Made by a program: the position numbers and the translations under genes. Positions 26,036 to 34,620 of a stretch of DNA of 64,000 nt are shown piece by piece. Position 1 is the stretch's first letter; every line of letters starts with the position of its first letter. The notes below the pieces were generated by a model. That model was not told the DNA's origin, made no database searches, and saw only the letters and a program-made list of their open reading frames with translations. Source of the stretch: Promicromonospora sp. Populi (GTDB lineage Bacteria > Actinomycetota > Actinomycetes > Actinomycetales > Cellulomonadaceae); assembly GCF_041081105.1 (NCBI RefSeq), contig NZ_CP163528.1, forward strand, positions 620,001-684,000, read 5' to 3'.

Positions 26036-26641
26036 TCAGCCTTGCGGCCGGAGCGTCGCGAAGCCGCGTTCCAGCAGCTCGGCGACGGTGGTGTCGTCGT
26101 CGGCGTTCGCCCATGCGGTGAGTGCGACGTCGAAGCAGGCGATGGCCGACTGGACGATGATCTCGGCCCGCAGCTCGACGTCGTCCCCGCCGAGTCGCTC
26201 CGCGACCAGCGGAGTGAGCATGCGCGCCCACAGCAGGTGCTTCTCGAGGCCGCGTGCCCGCAGGGAGGCGCTGTCGCCGAGCACGCGCATGGCGAGTCTG
26301 CCGCGCTCCGCCCCGACGCCCTGGGTCGAGCGGGACATCAGAGCCTCGAAGGAGGCACGGAGCGAGTCCCAGACGGGCTCGTCCAGCGGCCGGTCCGCGA
26401 GCGCGTCGCGCACGCGCTTGCCTCCGTGCGCCGGGTCGCCGATGACGACGTCCTCCTTGGCCGGGAAGTAGCGGTGGAACGTGCGCGCGGACATGCCCGC
26501 GGCGGCGGCGATCTGCTCGACGGTCACCTGGTCGAACCCGCGCTCTATGAACAGGTCGAGCGCGATCTCGGTGATCCGCCCGCGCACGGCGTCGCGGCCG
26601 ATCTCGCGCAGGCTCGGCCCGCTGCTGGTCCCGTTCGACAT
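26036..26641 (-). CDS. TetR family transcriptional regulator
   Basis: The product is 201 residues. The helix-turn-helix is clear (ERGFDQVTVEQIAAAAGMSA, then RTFHRYFPAKEDVV). TACTCT at 26648-26653 ends 6 nt before the ATG at 26641, so I rejected the longer frame to 26866. It is divergent from the NUDIX gene but separated by 116 nt, with no obvious operator. Its target is unknown. Confidence 0.9.
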   Translation of the reverse strand: MSNGTSSGPSLREIGRDAVRGRITEIALDLFIERGFDQVTVEQIAAAAGMSARTFHRYFPAKEDVVIGDPAHGGKRVRDALADRPLDEPVWDSLRASFEALMSRSTQGVGAERGRLAMRVLGDSASLRARGLEKHLLWARMLTPLVAERLGGDDVELRAEIIVQSAIACFDVALTAWANADDDTTVAELLERGFATLRPQG

Positions 26642-26757
26642 GTTTGCAGAGTAGAGCCTCGGGCGCGCGGGGTGGTTGCCCGACGGCGGTGGGCCGGGCA
26701 CTGGGCAGATCGCCGTTCCAGTTGCCCTGGCGGAGATCAAGCGGAGCATTGACCTCT

Positions 26758-27393
26758 GTGCAAGTAGTCGCCCGTGACGAGTACATCCAGGGGCTGCCGC
26801 GTAAGCGGATGGCGGCAGGTGTGCTCCTCCGCGATGCCAGTAACAAGATCGTCCTGGTCGAGCCAACCTATAAGGACACTTGGGAAATACCGGGCGGAGT
26901 GATTGAAGCGGATGAATCCCCCTGGTTGGCTGCCGAGCGCGAGCTGCACGAGGAGCTCGGTCTGGTCCGGCGAGATATGCCCGTTCTCGTCGTTGACTAC
27001 GTTCCTCTCGCGCCAGACGGAATGCCTGAAGGGCTGCTCTGGATCTTTGACGGGGGAGTGCTCAGCGACGCTGAGTGCAAGGAGCTTCGAGGCGCTGACG
27101 ATGAAGTCAAGTCGGTGAAGCTTCTGTCGATCGACGAGGCCCAAGTGCTGACGAAAGAGTCGTTGGCGTTGAGATTGAGGGTTGCGATCAAGACTGCACT
27201 GGAGGCGCAAGCGGCGAACGCGATGCAACCGATCGTCTGCTGCGACAGAGGAGTGCCGAGGTCGCAGGCTTGGCCGCCATCCGGACTGGCGGCCTCTGAG
27301 CCCAGAGACCCTGTGGCAGTGCCCTGGGATGTACTGAGTGCCCCGGCTTCCGCTGGTGCGAGCGGCACAGGTCAAAGGTCGGCGAGGAACTGA
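26758..27393 (+). CDS. NUDIX hydrolase
   Basis: The product is about 211 residues. The NUDIX box is complete: GGVIEADESPWLAAERELHE followed by ELGL, the metal-binding motif for hydrolysing nucleoside-diphosphate-linked compounds. About 60 residues at the C-terminus lie outside the domain and look poorly conserved. The start is unclear: I chose the GTG at 26758, but a TTG at 26749 or upstream codons are possible. Its 3' end overlaps the STAND gene on the other strand by 22 nt. Confidence 0.8.
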   Translation: MQVVARDEYIQGLPRKRMAAGVLLRDASNKIVLVEPTYKDTWEIPGGVIEADESPWLAAERELHEELGLVRRDMPVLVVDYVPLAPDGMPEGLLWIFDGGVLSDAECKELRGADDEVKSVKLLSIDEAQVLTKESLALRLRVAIKTALEAQAANAMQPIVCCDRGVPRSQAWPPSGLAASEPRDPVAVPWDVLSAPASAGASGTGQRSARN

Positions 27394-30275
27394 TCGAGGG
27401 GCGCTGTCTCCTCCCGGAGCTCGTGTGCCAGGTCGTGCCGGCCAACTCGTGCCTGCACGACCGCGTAACCGTCGAGCGTGGACCGGAAAGCGGTCACAAA
27501 CTGGACCGACAGCGTCCCCGACTGATACTGGCGTCGATACAGGTCGAGTGCCTCGGCGAATTGCTCCTGGGCAAGTTCGTCGAGCCCGGTCTTGGCGAGC
27601 GAGGCCGCGGAGCTGCCGAGGCTCCAAGCGAGGTTCTGCTCGCGCCGGTTCGGACGCGTGCGCGCGAGGCCTCGGTAGATGGCGATCGCCTCGTCGTAGG
27701 CTCGGGCGGACTCCTCCATACGGCCGAGGTCTGCGTGTGCGATTCCGAGGTTGGTCAAGGAGCGGGCGAGTCCAGGCTCGAAGCGGACCGGGTTCCGGGC
27801 GGAGAGACGAAGCCAAATCCGATGGGCCTCGTCGTGCAGGGCCAAGCCTGCCTCGGCAGTGCCCAGCAGCCCGAATGAGGTCCCGAGATCTCCGAGCGCG
27901 AGTGCGAGATCTGGCTCGTAGCGTGTCGGGGTGTGCGTGTCCAGATGCCGCCAGTGCTCCAGCGCCTCGATGTAGTCAGAGTGCGCCTGTTCGGTATCCC
28001 CGAGGTCGGCGTGGCAGCGCCCGATGGAGCTGAGCGACCGTGCAAGCGAAGCTCTGTGGCTGTCGTGCTGCTCGGCGAGGCGCCGACGGGCAGCGAGTGC
28101 TTCCAGGTGGGTCGTAAGAGCTTCGCGTGGAAGACCAAGGTCTCGATAGGAGATTCCGAGGTTGTGCAGCGACTTTGCCAGGTCAGGGAGGAGGCGTATG
28201 GCGTCGATCCGTGCGTGCTGACGCCATGTGCCCGCCGCTTCACGACGAGCCTCGAGCGCGTTCCTGTCGCGGCCGAGCGCGGCGTACGAGTCGCCGAGGT
28301 TGTCCAGCGACCGAGCAAGGCTTGACCAGTATTGGCTGGGACGTCGCCTCGCGAGCTTCCTGTACAAGCGTGTGGCTTCTTCTCGTGCTCTCAGGGAAGC
28401 CTCGTAGCGGCCAAGGACGAATGTCCAGTTCCCGAGGACGTGCTGTGCGTGAGCAGTCCTGTCTGTGGTTGCGAGAAGCCGATCCCTGTTGACCGTACGA
28501 ACGAGGAGCTCGGCGACATGGTGTCCGACGTCGTGGAGGGCGCTCGGCGGGTCCGGCCAGGGAAGCTGCTCGTGGACTGCGCTGACCGTGGTCCATCGAA
28601 CGTCGATGCCGCGGACCAGGTCCAGGGCCAGCTGCGCGACGTCGTCGCCCCGCCGAGGATCGAGCTGATCCTTGTCCGGTCTTTTTCCGGACCGGCGGTC
28701 GTGACCGTGCGATCGGCTTTGGTGCGAAGGCTCGTCGTCCTGACTACGCGAAGGATCTGCGACAGCGCGCGTCAGGACGATCATTGCCCGTACAGCCTGG
28801 CGTTCGCTCAGTCCGCTCAGCAGGACCGCTCGCCGCTCAGCGCTCACCAAGGTGCGTGTCGTGTCGCTGACGTCAACAGCCGTCAGCATCGACACGACGA
28901 GGTGCTCGGCGAGGCGGTCCGGATGGAGGCTCCCGATCCAGCCGGGATCTCCGACGAGAGCCAGGTCGTCGGAGCTGTCCGGGAAGCCGGCGCTCGGCGG
29001 GTACTGCTCACGCAACCAGCGCGCGGCCGATCTGGGGTCGAGCTGGGTGCCCGGCGGGCACAGCTGAGAGACGCGGCCAACCAGCGATTCGGCTTCGGGC
29101 TGACTCTCTGCACCGAGCAAGGACGCGGCCGCCACAAGAATCCGGAGTGTCTGGCCGTCAGTCGGGATTCCGGCCTCCTGGGCCGACCTCGTCCAGCTCC
29201 GTACCTCGTGCCGGAGCAGCTCGTCGAACACCGCGTGGGTCGATACGCCTGCTTGGGCTCGTCGCGGGGCGGTTCTGTGGTCGGGCGCAGGTCCCTCGCC
29301 TCGAAGCACCTGGACCAGGGCGATGGACAGCAGGTCGAGCATCCGCGCGCCGGGCACGACGTCGGGCAGGGTCAGCTGCGTCGGGCTCCTGCTGAGGAAC
29401 GTGGCGAAGTCCTGGACTGCGACGTCGACGATTCTCTGTTGCTCGGCGAGATGCCCGGCGTCGACGTCGTGCGGCACGACCCGGGCAGATAGCTCGATCG
29501 GGTCATACCTGCCGACGACGGCTCCGACGTCGGACTCCTGACACAGGTCCGACCACCACAGACCGCCTCGCCGGGCAAGGAGCAGGACGCGTACGGCGCC
29601 GGGATCGCTGTTCGCCTGTCGGAGGAGCTCGGCGACGCCGTCACTCCGGTTCTCCGCGTAGTCGACCACGAACAGTACGGGTGCCTCCCGGTGGCCACGA
29701 CGCAGCACCTGCATGGCTTCCGCCTCGACGCCGGCACGCAGGTTGCGGCACTCCCAGCCGTGCTCCGTGCGCATTGCCGCCTGCAGCTCGTGCGCCAAGC
29801 GTGTCTTGCCGACACCGCCGGATCCGGTGATCAGCTGTACCCGCAGAGATCGTTTGCCCGGGTTGTAGCCGTCGATGCACCAGTCGACGAGTTGCTGGAG
29901 AACGTCGTCCCTGCCGACGAACCGGACTATCTGCTCGTCACCGTCTCGAACGGGAGAGAGCAACCGGCCCGGCGCGTCTTCATCCCCTGGTGGGCGCACG
30001 CCGAGCTGCTGCGAGGCGAGGCGGTCGTGTGCCTCACGCTCGGCTGCCTCCTGGTGCCGGTCATGCAGGGTGAACCAGCGCTCGAGGAGGGCAGCGCCAA
30101 GGACGCCTCCGACTACGGCGCCTGCGACCATGGTCTGCCGCACCCAGGTCGGCACGGACTCCGGGAGTATCACGGCCGCAATTCCGACGACGACGGCGAG
30201 TGTGGAAGCAGTGCTGTATACCCACAGCCGCCGCCCGCTCCTACCTCTGAACCTCCCTGACCCCGCCTCCGTCAC
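27372..30275 (-). CDS. membrane-tethered STAND-type ATPase with TPR repeats
   Basis: The product is 967 residues (numbering below from the alternative GTG at 30281, two residues longer). Two hydrophobic helices at about 21-40 and 50-66 are followed by a charged linker and a NACHT/NB-ARC-like P-loop domain: Walker A GSGGVGKT at 153-160 and Walker B VLFVVDY at 202-208. Residues about 600-960 form tetratricopeptide repeats (LARSLDNLGDSYAALGRDR, SLHNLGISYRDLGLPREAL and others). STAND proteins sense a ligand through repeats and oligomerise; many act in signalling or anti-phage defence. TACTCT at 30283-30288 lies 7 nt before the GTG at 30275. No separate effector domain is recognised; the membrane helices could serve as one. 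Confidence 0.85.
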   Translation of the reverse strand: MTEAGSGRFRGRSGRRLWVYSTASTLAVVVGIAAVILPESVPTWVRQTMVAGAVVGGVLGAALLERWFTLHDRHQEAAEREAHDRLASQQLGVRPPGDEDAPGRLLSPVRDGDEQIVRFVGRDDVLQQLVDWCIDGYNPGKRSLRVQLITGSGGVGKTRLAHELQAAMRTEHGWECRNLRAGVEAEAMQVLRRGHREAPVLFVVDYAENRSDGVAELLRQANSDPGAVRVLLLARRGGLWWSDLCQESDVGAVVGRYDPIELSARVVPHDVDAGHLAEQQRIVDVAVQDFATFLSRSPTQLTLPDVVPGARMLDLLSIALVQVLRGEGPAPDHRTAPRRAQAGVSTHAVFDELLRHEVRSWTRSAQEAGIPTDGQTLRILVAAASLLGAESQPEAESLVGRVSQLCPPGTQLDPRSAARWLREQYPPSAGFPDSSDDLALVGDPGWIGSLHPDRLAEHLVVSMLTAVDVSDTTRTLVSAERRAVLLSGLSERQAVRAMIVLTRAVADPSRSQDDEPSHQSRSHGHDRRSGKRPDKDQLDPRRGDDVAQLALDLVRGIDVRWTTVSAVHEQLPWPDPPSALHDVGHHVAELLVRTVNRDRLLATTDRTAHAQHVLGNWTFVLGRYEASLRAREEATRLYRKLARRRPSQYWSSLARSLDNLGDSYAALGRDRNALEARREAAGTWRQHARIDAIRLLPDLAKSLHNLGISYRDLGLPREALTTHLEALAARRRLAEQHDSHRASLARSLSSIGRCHADLGDTEQAHSDYIEALEHWRHLDTHTPTRYEPDLALALGDLGTSFGLLGTAEAGLALHDEAHRIWLRLSARNPVRFEPGLARSLTNLGIAHADLGRMEESARAYDEAIAIYRGLARTRPNRREQNLAWSLGSSAASLAKTGLDELAQEQFAEALDLYRRQYQSGTLSVQFVTAFRSTLDGYAVVQARVGRHDLAHELREETAPLDQFLADL

Positions 30276-30384
30276 AGTCACGAGAGTACGAGGAAGCGGA
30301 CAATTCGGAAAGGAATGTCCTCACGAGGACGGTTTGGGTAGGCCACGTGTCAGGCGTTCTGGGCGTTGACCGAACCCTGGTGAG

Positions 30385-31293
30385 TCACGACGTGTGATCG
30401 GCGTCGGAGAGCCCCGCGCGGATCTTCGCGATGACGGTGTCCAGCACCGGGGTGGCGATGCCGTGGGTCGCGGCCCGGCGGCCGACTGCTCCGCCGATGG
30501 CGTCGAGCTCGCCTGGCAGGCCGGCTTCGATGTCGGCCTGCAGGGACGAACGCATCGGGGCGGGGAAGCCAGCCAGGATGCCGTGCAGGTCCTCGGCGGT
30601 GGTGGGTACGTCCTCGGCGGTGGCGGTCGCCGCGATCTCGGTCAGGAGGCCGGTGGTCAGGGCGGGGTCGCGGGTCAGCGCGTCTCCGATACCGGAGCCC
30701 CAGGCGGTGGTCAGCAGCGCGAGCGGGGCGAGGAAGCGCAGCTTCTTCCACAGCACCTCGGCGTCGGTTCCGCCGGTGAGGACCTCGATGGGGGTGTCGC
30801 GGAGTGCGGTCACCAGGCTGAGGTGCGCGGCGTCGTCGGGCACGACTGTGCGGAGCAGGGTGCCGCGGTGGCGGATGCGAGCCGGGCCGAAGTCGCCCGC
30901 GCCGGTGCGCAGGGTCTCGCCCGCGATGGTGGCGCCGATGACCCGGACGCCGGGGAGCGCGGCCCGGAGGGTGACGAGGTGGTCCAGGCCGTTGAGCAGG
31001 GAGATCACCGCGGTGGGGGCGGTGCCGGTGAGGAGCCTGGCGGCGTCGTGCACGCCCTCGGACTTGACCGCCACGATCACGCTGGCGCCGTGGGGCACCG
31101 CCGTCGTCGCGGCGAGTGGGGCGTGCCAGGTGCCGAACTCGTCGGTCTGGACGTCTAGGCCGTGATCCGTGATCTGCTGGGCGGTCTTCTCGCGGGCGAC
31201 GACTACGACGTCGTGTCCTGCCTGCTGGAGCATCGCGGCGACCAGGCCGCCGATGGCGCCGCCTCCGAGGACGACGATGGGGGTTTCAGCCAT
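30385..31293 (-). CDS. 2-dehydropantoate 2-reductase-like (PanE/ApbA family)
   Basis: The product is 302 residues. The N-terminal NADPH motif is VVLGGGAIGGLVAAMLQQAG, and the C-terminal helical domain has the KKLRFLAPLALL segment with the expected lysine. It may reduce ketopantoate in pantothenate synthesis or act on another 2-keto acid. TAACAT at 31300-31305 ends 6 nt before the ATG, supporting a leaderless start. Confidence 0.88.
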   Translation of the reverse strand: MAETPIVVLGGGAIGGLVAAMLQQAGHDVVVVAREKTAQQITDHGLDVQTDEFGTWHAPLAATTAVPHGASVIVAVKSEGVHDAARLLTGTAPTAVISLLNGLDHLVTLRAALPGVRVIGATIAGETLRTGAGDFGPARIRHRGTLLRTVVPDDAAHLSLVTALRDTPIEVLTGGTDAEVLWKKLRFLAPLALLTTAWGSGIGDALTRDPALTTGLLTEIAATATAEDVPTTAEDLHGILAGFPAPMRSSLQADIEAGLPGELDAIGGAVGRRAATHGIATPVLDTVIAKIRAGLSDADHTS

Positions 31294-31500
31294 GGCGTCA
31301 TGTTAGGCGGCGGCCGAATGCCGAGGTGACAGTGGCGGCGCGGCCGGATGATCAGAGCCGGAGCCTGGTGTCGCATCGCTTGGCCAGAACAACTGGACCA
31401 GCATCGCATGGTGATTTCAAGTGACGAAACTGACCTAGACCGGGGATAAACCAGATGGAACCATTGCCGTGGGGTGTTTGGGTCTGGTCGAGGGGGCGCT

Positions 31501-32166
31501 ATGTGTCGAGCGAGCAGTGATCCGAGGGGCGGGTATCGGTGCGCCAAGAAGACCGCCCCGATCAGATTCCTAGGGCACAGGGCGGGGTACGTACGCGCGC
31601 AAGACGTTCCTGCTGTCTTGGAGATGATGCAAACCGTTACGGGGAACACGCTGGTAGTGGGGGCCGCGGAGCGGATCGACCTCACTAAGGCGGAGGGCAT
31701 CGAGCAGCTGCGGCAGTTGGCGGCCAGCGAGGTTGAATCGGCGTGTGTTGATGAGCTGGTTCGACTTGGTCGTAAGGAGGACCGGGCACTCGCCCGGGAG
31801 GTCGGTGCGCCGGATGAAAGGCACATCAAGTGCGAGATTGCTGCAATGGTCGGTGAGGTCTGTACCTTGCCCGGGAAGTTCGTTGGTGACCTCGCCACGG
31901 CAGTGGGTGACAGGGTCGCCGGGCAGACTGGCTCAGCGATTGCCGGGAAGATGGCCGCCAAGGCGGCGGAGCGTCTCATCACGAATGTTCTGTTGCCGGC
32001 ATCTGGGCTTAGTCATGTCGAACAGGTCGGGCTTCTTGCTGATGTCGCTGCGGTCGCTCTCTGTCCGTCCCAGCAAGGTCGGGGAACTAAACATCACGGC
32101 TCCGTCGAGGAGTGCGCAGCTCGGCTTGCCACAAGGACGCTGAAGGAGGCCGTGGGGGCGGCGTAG
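31501..32166 (+). CDS. hypothetical protein, accessory-type
   Basis: The product is 221 residues. It begins MCRASSDPRGGYRC, an N-terminal style I associate with hypothetical proteins of phage- or plasmid-related actinobacterial regions; this is an impression, not a family assignment. The middle is helical (VESACVDELVRLGRKEDRAL), and a glycine/alanine-rich stretch (VGDRVAGQTGSAIAGKMAAK) could be membrane-interacting. The start at 31501 has GAGGGG upstream. GC content and codon use look lower than the core genes. Confidence 0.65.
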   Translation: MCRASSDPRGGYRCAKKTAPIRFLGHRAGYVRAQDVPAVLEMMQTVTGNTLVVGAAERIDLTKAEGIEQLRQLAASEVESACVDELVRLGRKEDRALAREVGAPDERHIKCEIAAMVGEVCTLPGKFVGDLATAVGDRVAGQTGSAIAGKMAAKAAERLITNVLLPASGLSHVEQVGLLADVAAVALCPSQQGRGTKHHGSVEECAARLATRTLKEAVGAA

Positions 32167-32207
32167 TTCCGCGCAAATCATGTCGCCACCATGAGCGGGT
32201 GAATGCC

Positions 32208-32717
32208 ATGGTGAGGCCTGTGACTGAGCCACGTGTGCGGCGCGCGATCGTTGACGATGCTGGGGCGATCGCCGTCGTGCACCACGCCGCGTGGGTGAAG
32301 ACGTACTCCGACTTGCTGCCCGCTGACCACTGGGAGAGCGACACAGTCGCGCACCGTACGGAGCGCTGGCACGACCGATTGTCCGGGGACGCTTCTGGGC
32401 GCCCACTTGTCGCCGTCGTCGACGGGCAGGTGGTGGGGTTCGCGAAGTCTGGAGCCACACGCGGGAAGGACGGTATTCCGGCGGTTCGTGGCTACGAGCT
32501 GTGGTCGCTGTACGTGCTTCCCGAGCACCACGGGGCGGGTGTTGGTGCGCTGCTGATCGACGCGGCGCTTCCTGCGCAGCGGTCGGCCGAGCTATGGGTA
32601 GCTGAGGCCAATCCGCGGGCGCGTCGGTTCTACGAGAAGCACGGGTTCGTCGTGGATGGTGCTCGCTTCACCGACGATCTTGAGATTGTGGAGATCCGGA
32701 TGGTTCGAGGTCGGTGA
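32208..32717 (+). CDS. GNAT family N-acetyltransferase
   Basis: The product is 169 residues. The GNAT acetyl-CoA motif is seen in LYVLPEHHGAGVGALLIDAA, and the C-terminal VAEANPRARRFYEKHGF is typical. Its substrate is unknown. The ATG at 32208 begins the conserved part (RRAIVDDAGAIAVVHHAAW); a longer frame starts inside the preceding gene. It follows the hypothetical gene by 41 nt and may be cotranscribed. Confidence 0.88.
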   Translation: MVRPVTEPRVRRAIVDDAGAIAVVHHAAWVKTYSDLLPADHWESDTVAHRTERWHDRLSGDASGRPLVAVVDGQVVGFAKSGATRGKDGIPAVRGYELWSLYVLPEHHGAGVGALLIDAALPAQRSAELWVAEANPRARRFYEKHGFVVDGARFTDDLEIVEIRMVRGR

Positions 32718-32750
32718 CGGCGTGAGCGTAGGGCCGACGGGTGTGGTGAG

Positions 32751-33020
32751 TCAGGTGAGCAGCGTCTCGACGAGCGGGCCTGGGTTGAACGACCGCCACA
32801 GATAGAACATCACCGCGCCCACCGCGCAGCCGGCGAGCCAGAACCAGTCCGACGGCGTCGCTCCCTGGGCGTGGTGGTCCTGGCAGCGCTTCATCGGGCC
32901 CTTTCGCCCGCGGATGCAACGCGTGCCGTCCTTGTTCTTCGCGCCGCACGGGTAGGTCGCGGCGAAGCCAGCGGCAACCGGACCTACGACCAGGAGCAGG
33001 AACAACGCGAGCGGAGACAT
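32751..33020 (-). CDS. small membrane protein with cysteine/histidine cluster
   Basis: The product is 89 residues. A hydrophobic N-terminal helix (LALFLLLVVGPVAAGFAA) and a second near residues 59-75 flank a cluster CGAKNKDGTRC...RCQDHH, resembling the small zinc-knuckle pattern of some phage and accessory proteins. Its function is unknown. The ATG at 33020 has GAGGA at 8-nt spacing; the alternative is GTG/ATG at 33038. It is convergent with the GNAT gene. Confidence 0.6.
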   Translation of the reverse strand: MSPLALFLLLVVGPVAAGFAATYPCGAKNKDGTRCIRGRKGPMKRCQDHHAQGATPSDWFWLAGCAVGAVMFYLWRSFNPGPLVETLLT

Positions 33021-33218
33021 GGTCAGGATCCTCACCACAACGCCGTTCGCCCGCCAATCACCGACGGTGATTCACTCGTGCATCGAGGACTCCATACCTT
33101 CACCTCGCGGTCGCTCCGGACGAAGCTCCCCGTGGGGGCGGCTATTCGAAATGACCTCGCTGGACCTCACTGCGGCGATGGAGCAGTGTCCCGGTCGTAG
33201 CGAACCTTGCGGCTGCCA

Positions 33219-34040
33219 TCAGTTCTCGGCGGTGACCCAATCGGTGACCTGGCTGATGACGTGTGCCTGCCAGGCCTGGGACTGCGGGTCGGCATAGGTC
33301 GGGTCGTTGTCGACGGCGAAGCCGTGCTGGGCGCCCTCGATCTTCTCCAGCCGCGACCAGTTGTTGAGCACGTCCATCGCGGCGACTGAGGTGTCGATCG
33401 GGACCAGCGTGTCGGCGGTGCCGTGCACGATCAACGTCGGTGCGACGATCTCGTCCAGGACGGTGTGGGGCTGGAGCCAGAACACCTCGTTGTAGATGGC
33501 GCGTCCGTGCCGAAAGGTGGGGGAGTGCTGGATGTATCCCTGCTCGGTCAACACCCTGGCCTTCTCAGGTGACAGGTGGCCGCCGGCCCAGTAGACGCGC
33601 GAGTCGATCGTGCGCTTCTTGTAGTTGAACTGGGGGCACAGGAGCACGAGGCGTTCGACGTCGGCAGGCCGCTTGGCTGCGAAGTAGGCGCAGATTCCGC
33701 CGCCGAAGCTCTGACCAACCAGGGATGTACGGGTGACGCCGGTCCGTGTGCGGAGCTCTTCGAGAGCGACCTGGATGTCGTTCAGCACGCCCGCCAGGGT
33801 CAGGTCTTCCTGCTTGCCGCCCGACTCTCCGTGCCCCCGGAGGTCGAATCGAAGTGCTGCCACGCCTGCATCTGCGAGGCCGGCGGCCATGCGGTCGAAG
33901 AACCCTGCTTCGTGCCGGGTGACGCCACCGCCGTGGACCTGCACGACACCGAGGTCTGTCGGTGTGTCCGGGATAGTCAGGTCACCGACCAGGTCCAAGC
34001 CGTCGAGTGAGCGGAACGTGATCGTGGACTCCGACGGCAT
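33219..34040 (-). CDS. alpha/beta hydrolase
   Basis: The product is 273 residues. The oxyanion-loop region QVHGGGVTRHE, the nucleophile elbow GQSFGG (serine), the aspartate in IVHGTADTLVP and the terminal histidine in GAQHGFAVD form the expected catalytic triad. It resembles the serine aminopeptidase S33/acyl-hydrolase group; the substrate is unknown. GGAGG before the ATG decides the start. Confidence 0.9.
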   Translation of the reverse strand: MPSESTITFRSLDGLDLVGDLTIPDTPTDLGVVQVHGGGVTRHEAGFFDRMAAGLADAGVAALRFDLRGHGESGGKQEDLTLAGVLNDIQVALEELRTRTGVTRTSLVGQSFGGGICAYFAAKRPADVERLVLLCPQFNYKKRTIDSRVYWAGGHLSPEKARVLTEQGYIQHSPTFRHGRAIYNEVFWLQPHTVLDEIVAPTLIVHGTADTLVPIDTSVAAMDVLNNWSRLEKIEGAQHGFAVDNDPTYADPQSQAWQAHVISQVTDWVTAEN

Positions 34041-34212
34041 GCATCCTCCAGGTCGGTGGGCAACCTGGCCATCGTGGCAGACCTGGGTGCTGGCGTCAGC
34101 GGAGATCAGGACTGGGCATCAGAATCGGGATGGTGAATCAAGTCGCGACAGGATTGAGCCTGTGGAGCGGTCGCGGCGCGCGAGGTGGAGAAGCCCCGGC
34201 ACAATCGACCCC

Positions 34213-34551
34213 ATGAACGATGACGCCACGATCGAGTCCGTACGCGACAGGCTCCGCGACTTCGCGGTTGCCCGGGATTGGGGCCAGTTCCACACACCCA
34301 AGAACCTCGCGATGGCGCTGGGCGGCGAGGTGGGCGAGCTCCTCGCCGAGATGCAGTGGCTGACGGACGAACAAGTCCACGAGAGGTTGGCCGATGCGGA
34401 GACACGCGGTGCGATCGAGGAGGAGTTCGCTGACGTCTTCCTCTACCTGGTCCAGCTCGCCGACGTCTGCGGGGTCGACCTAGTACAGGCGGGCCACGCG
34501 AAGATCACGAGGAACGTCGGACGGTTCCCGCCGTCGGACACCGGTTCCTGA
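34213..34551 (+). CDS. MazG-like nucleotide pyrophosphohydrolase
   Basis: The product is 112 residues, a compact all-helical MazG/dCTPase-like fold. The metal-binding pattern is visible: GGEVGELLAE (Glu39, Glu42) and EEEFADV (Glu70, Glu71, Asp74). It probably hydrolyses (d)NTPs to monophosphates. CACAAT ending 7 nt before the ATG at 34213 may be its -10. It lies 69 nt upstream of the GIY-YIG/helicase gene on the same strand, suggesting a functional pair. Confidence 0.88.
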   Translation: MNDDATIESVRDRLRDFAVARDWGQFHTPKNLAMALGGEVGELLAEMQWLTDEQVHERLADAETRGAIEEEFADVFLYLVQLADVCGVDLVQAGHAKITRNVGRFPPSDTGS

Positions 34552-34620
34552 AATCCCCGGAGGCAAGCTGCGTGAGTGGCGTTCGCCGCGTCCCCTGACC
34601 TAGGCCGATACCCTCGCCGC

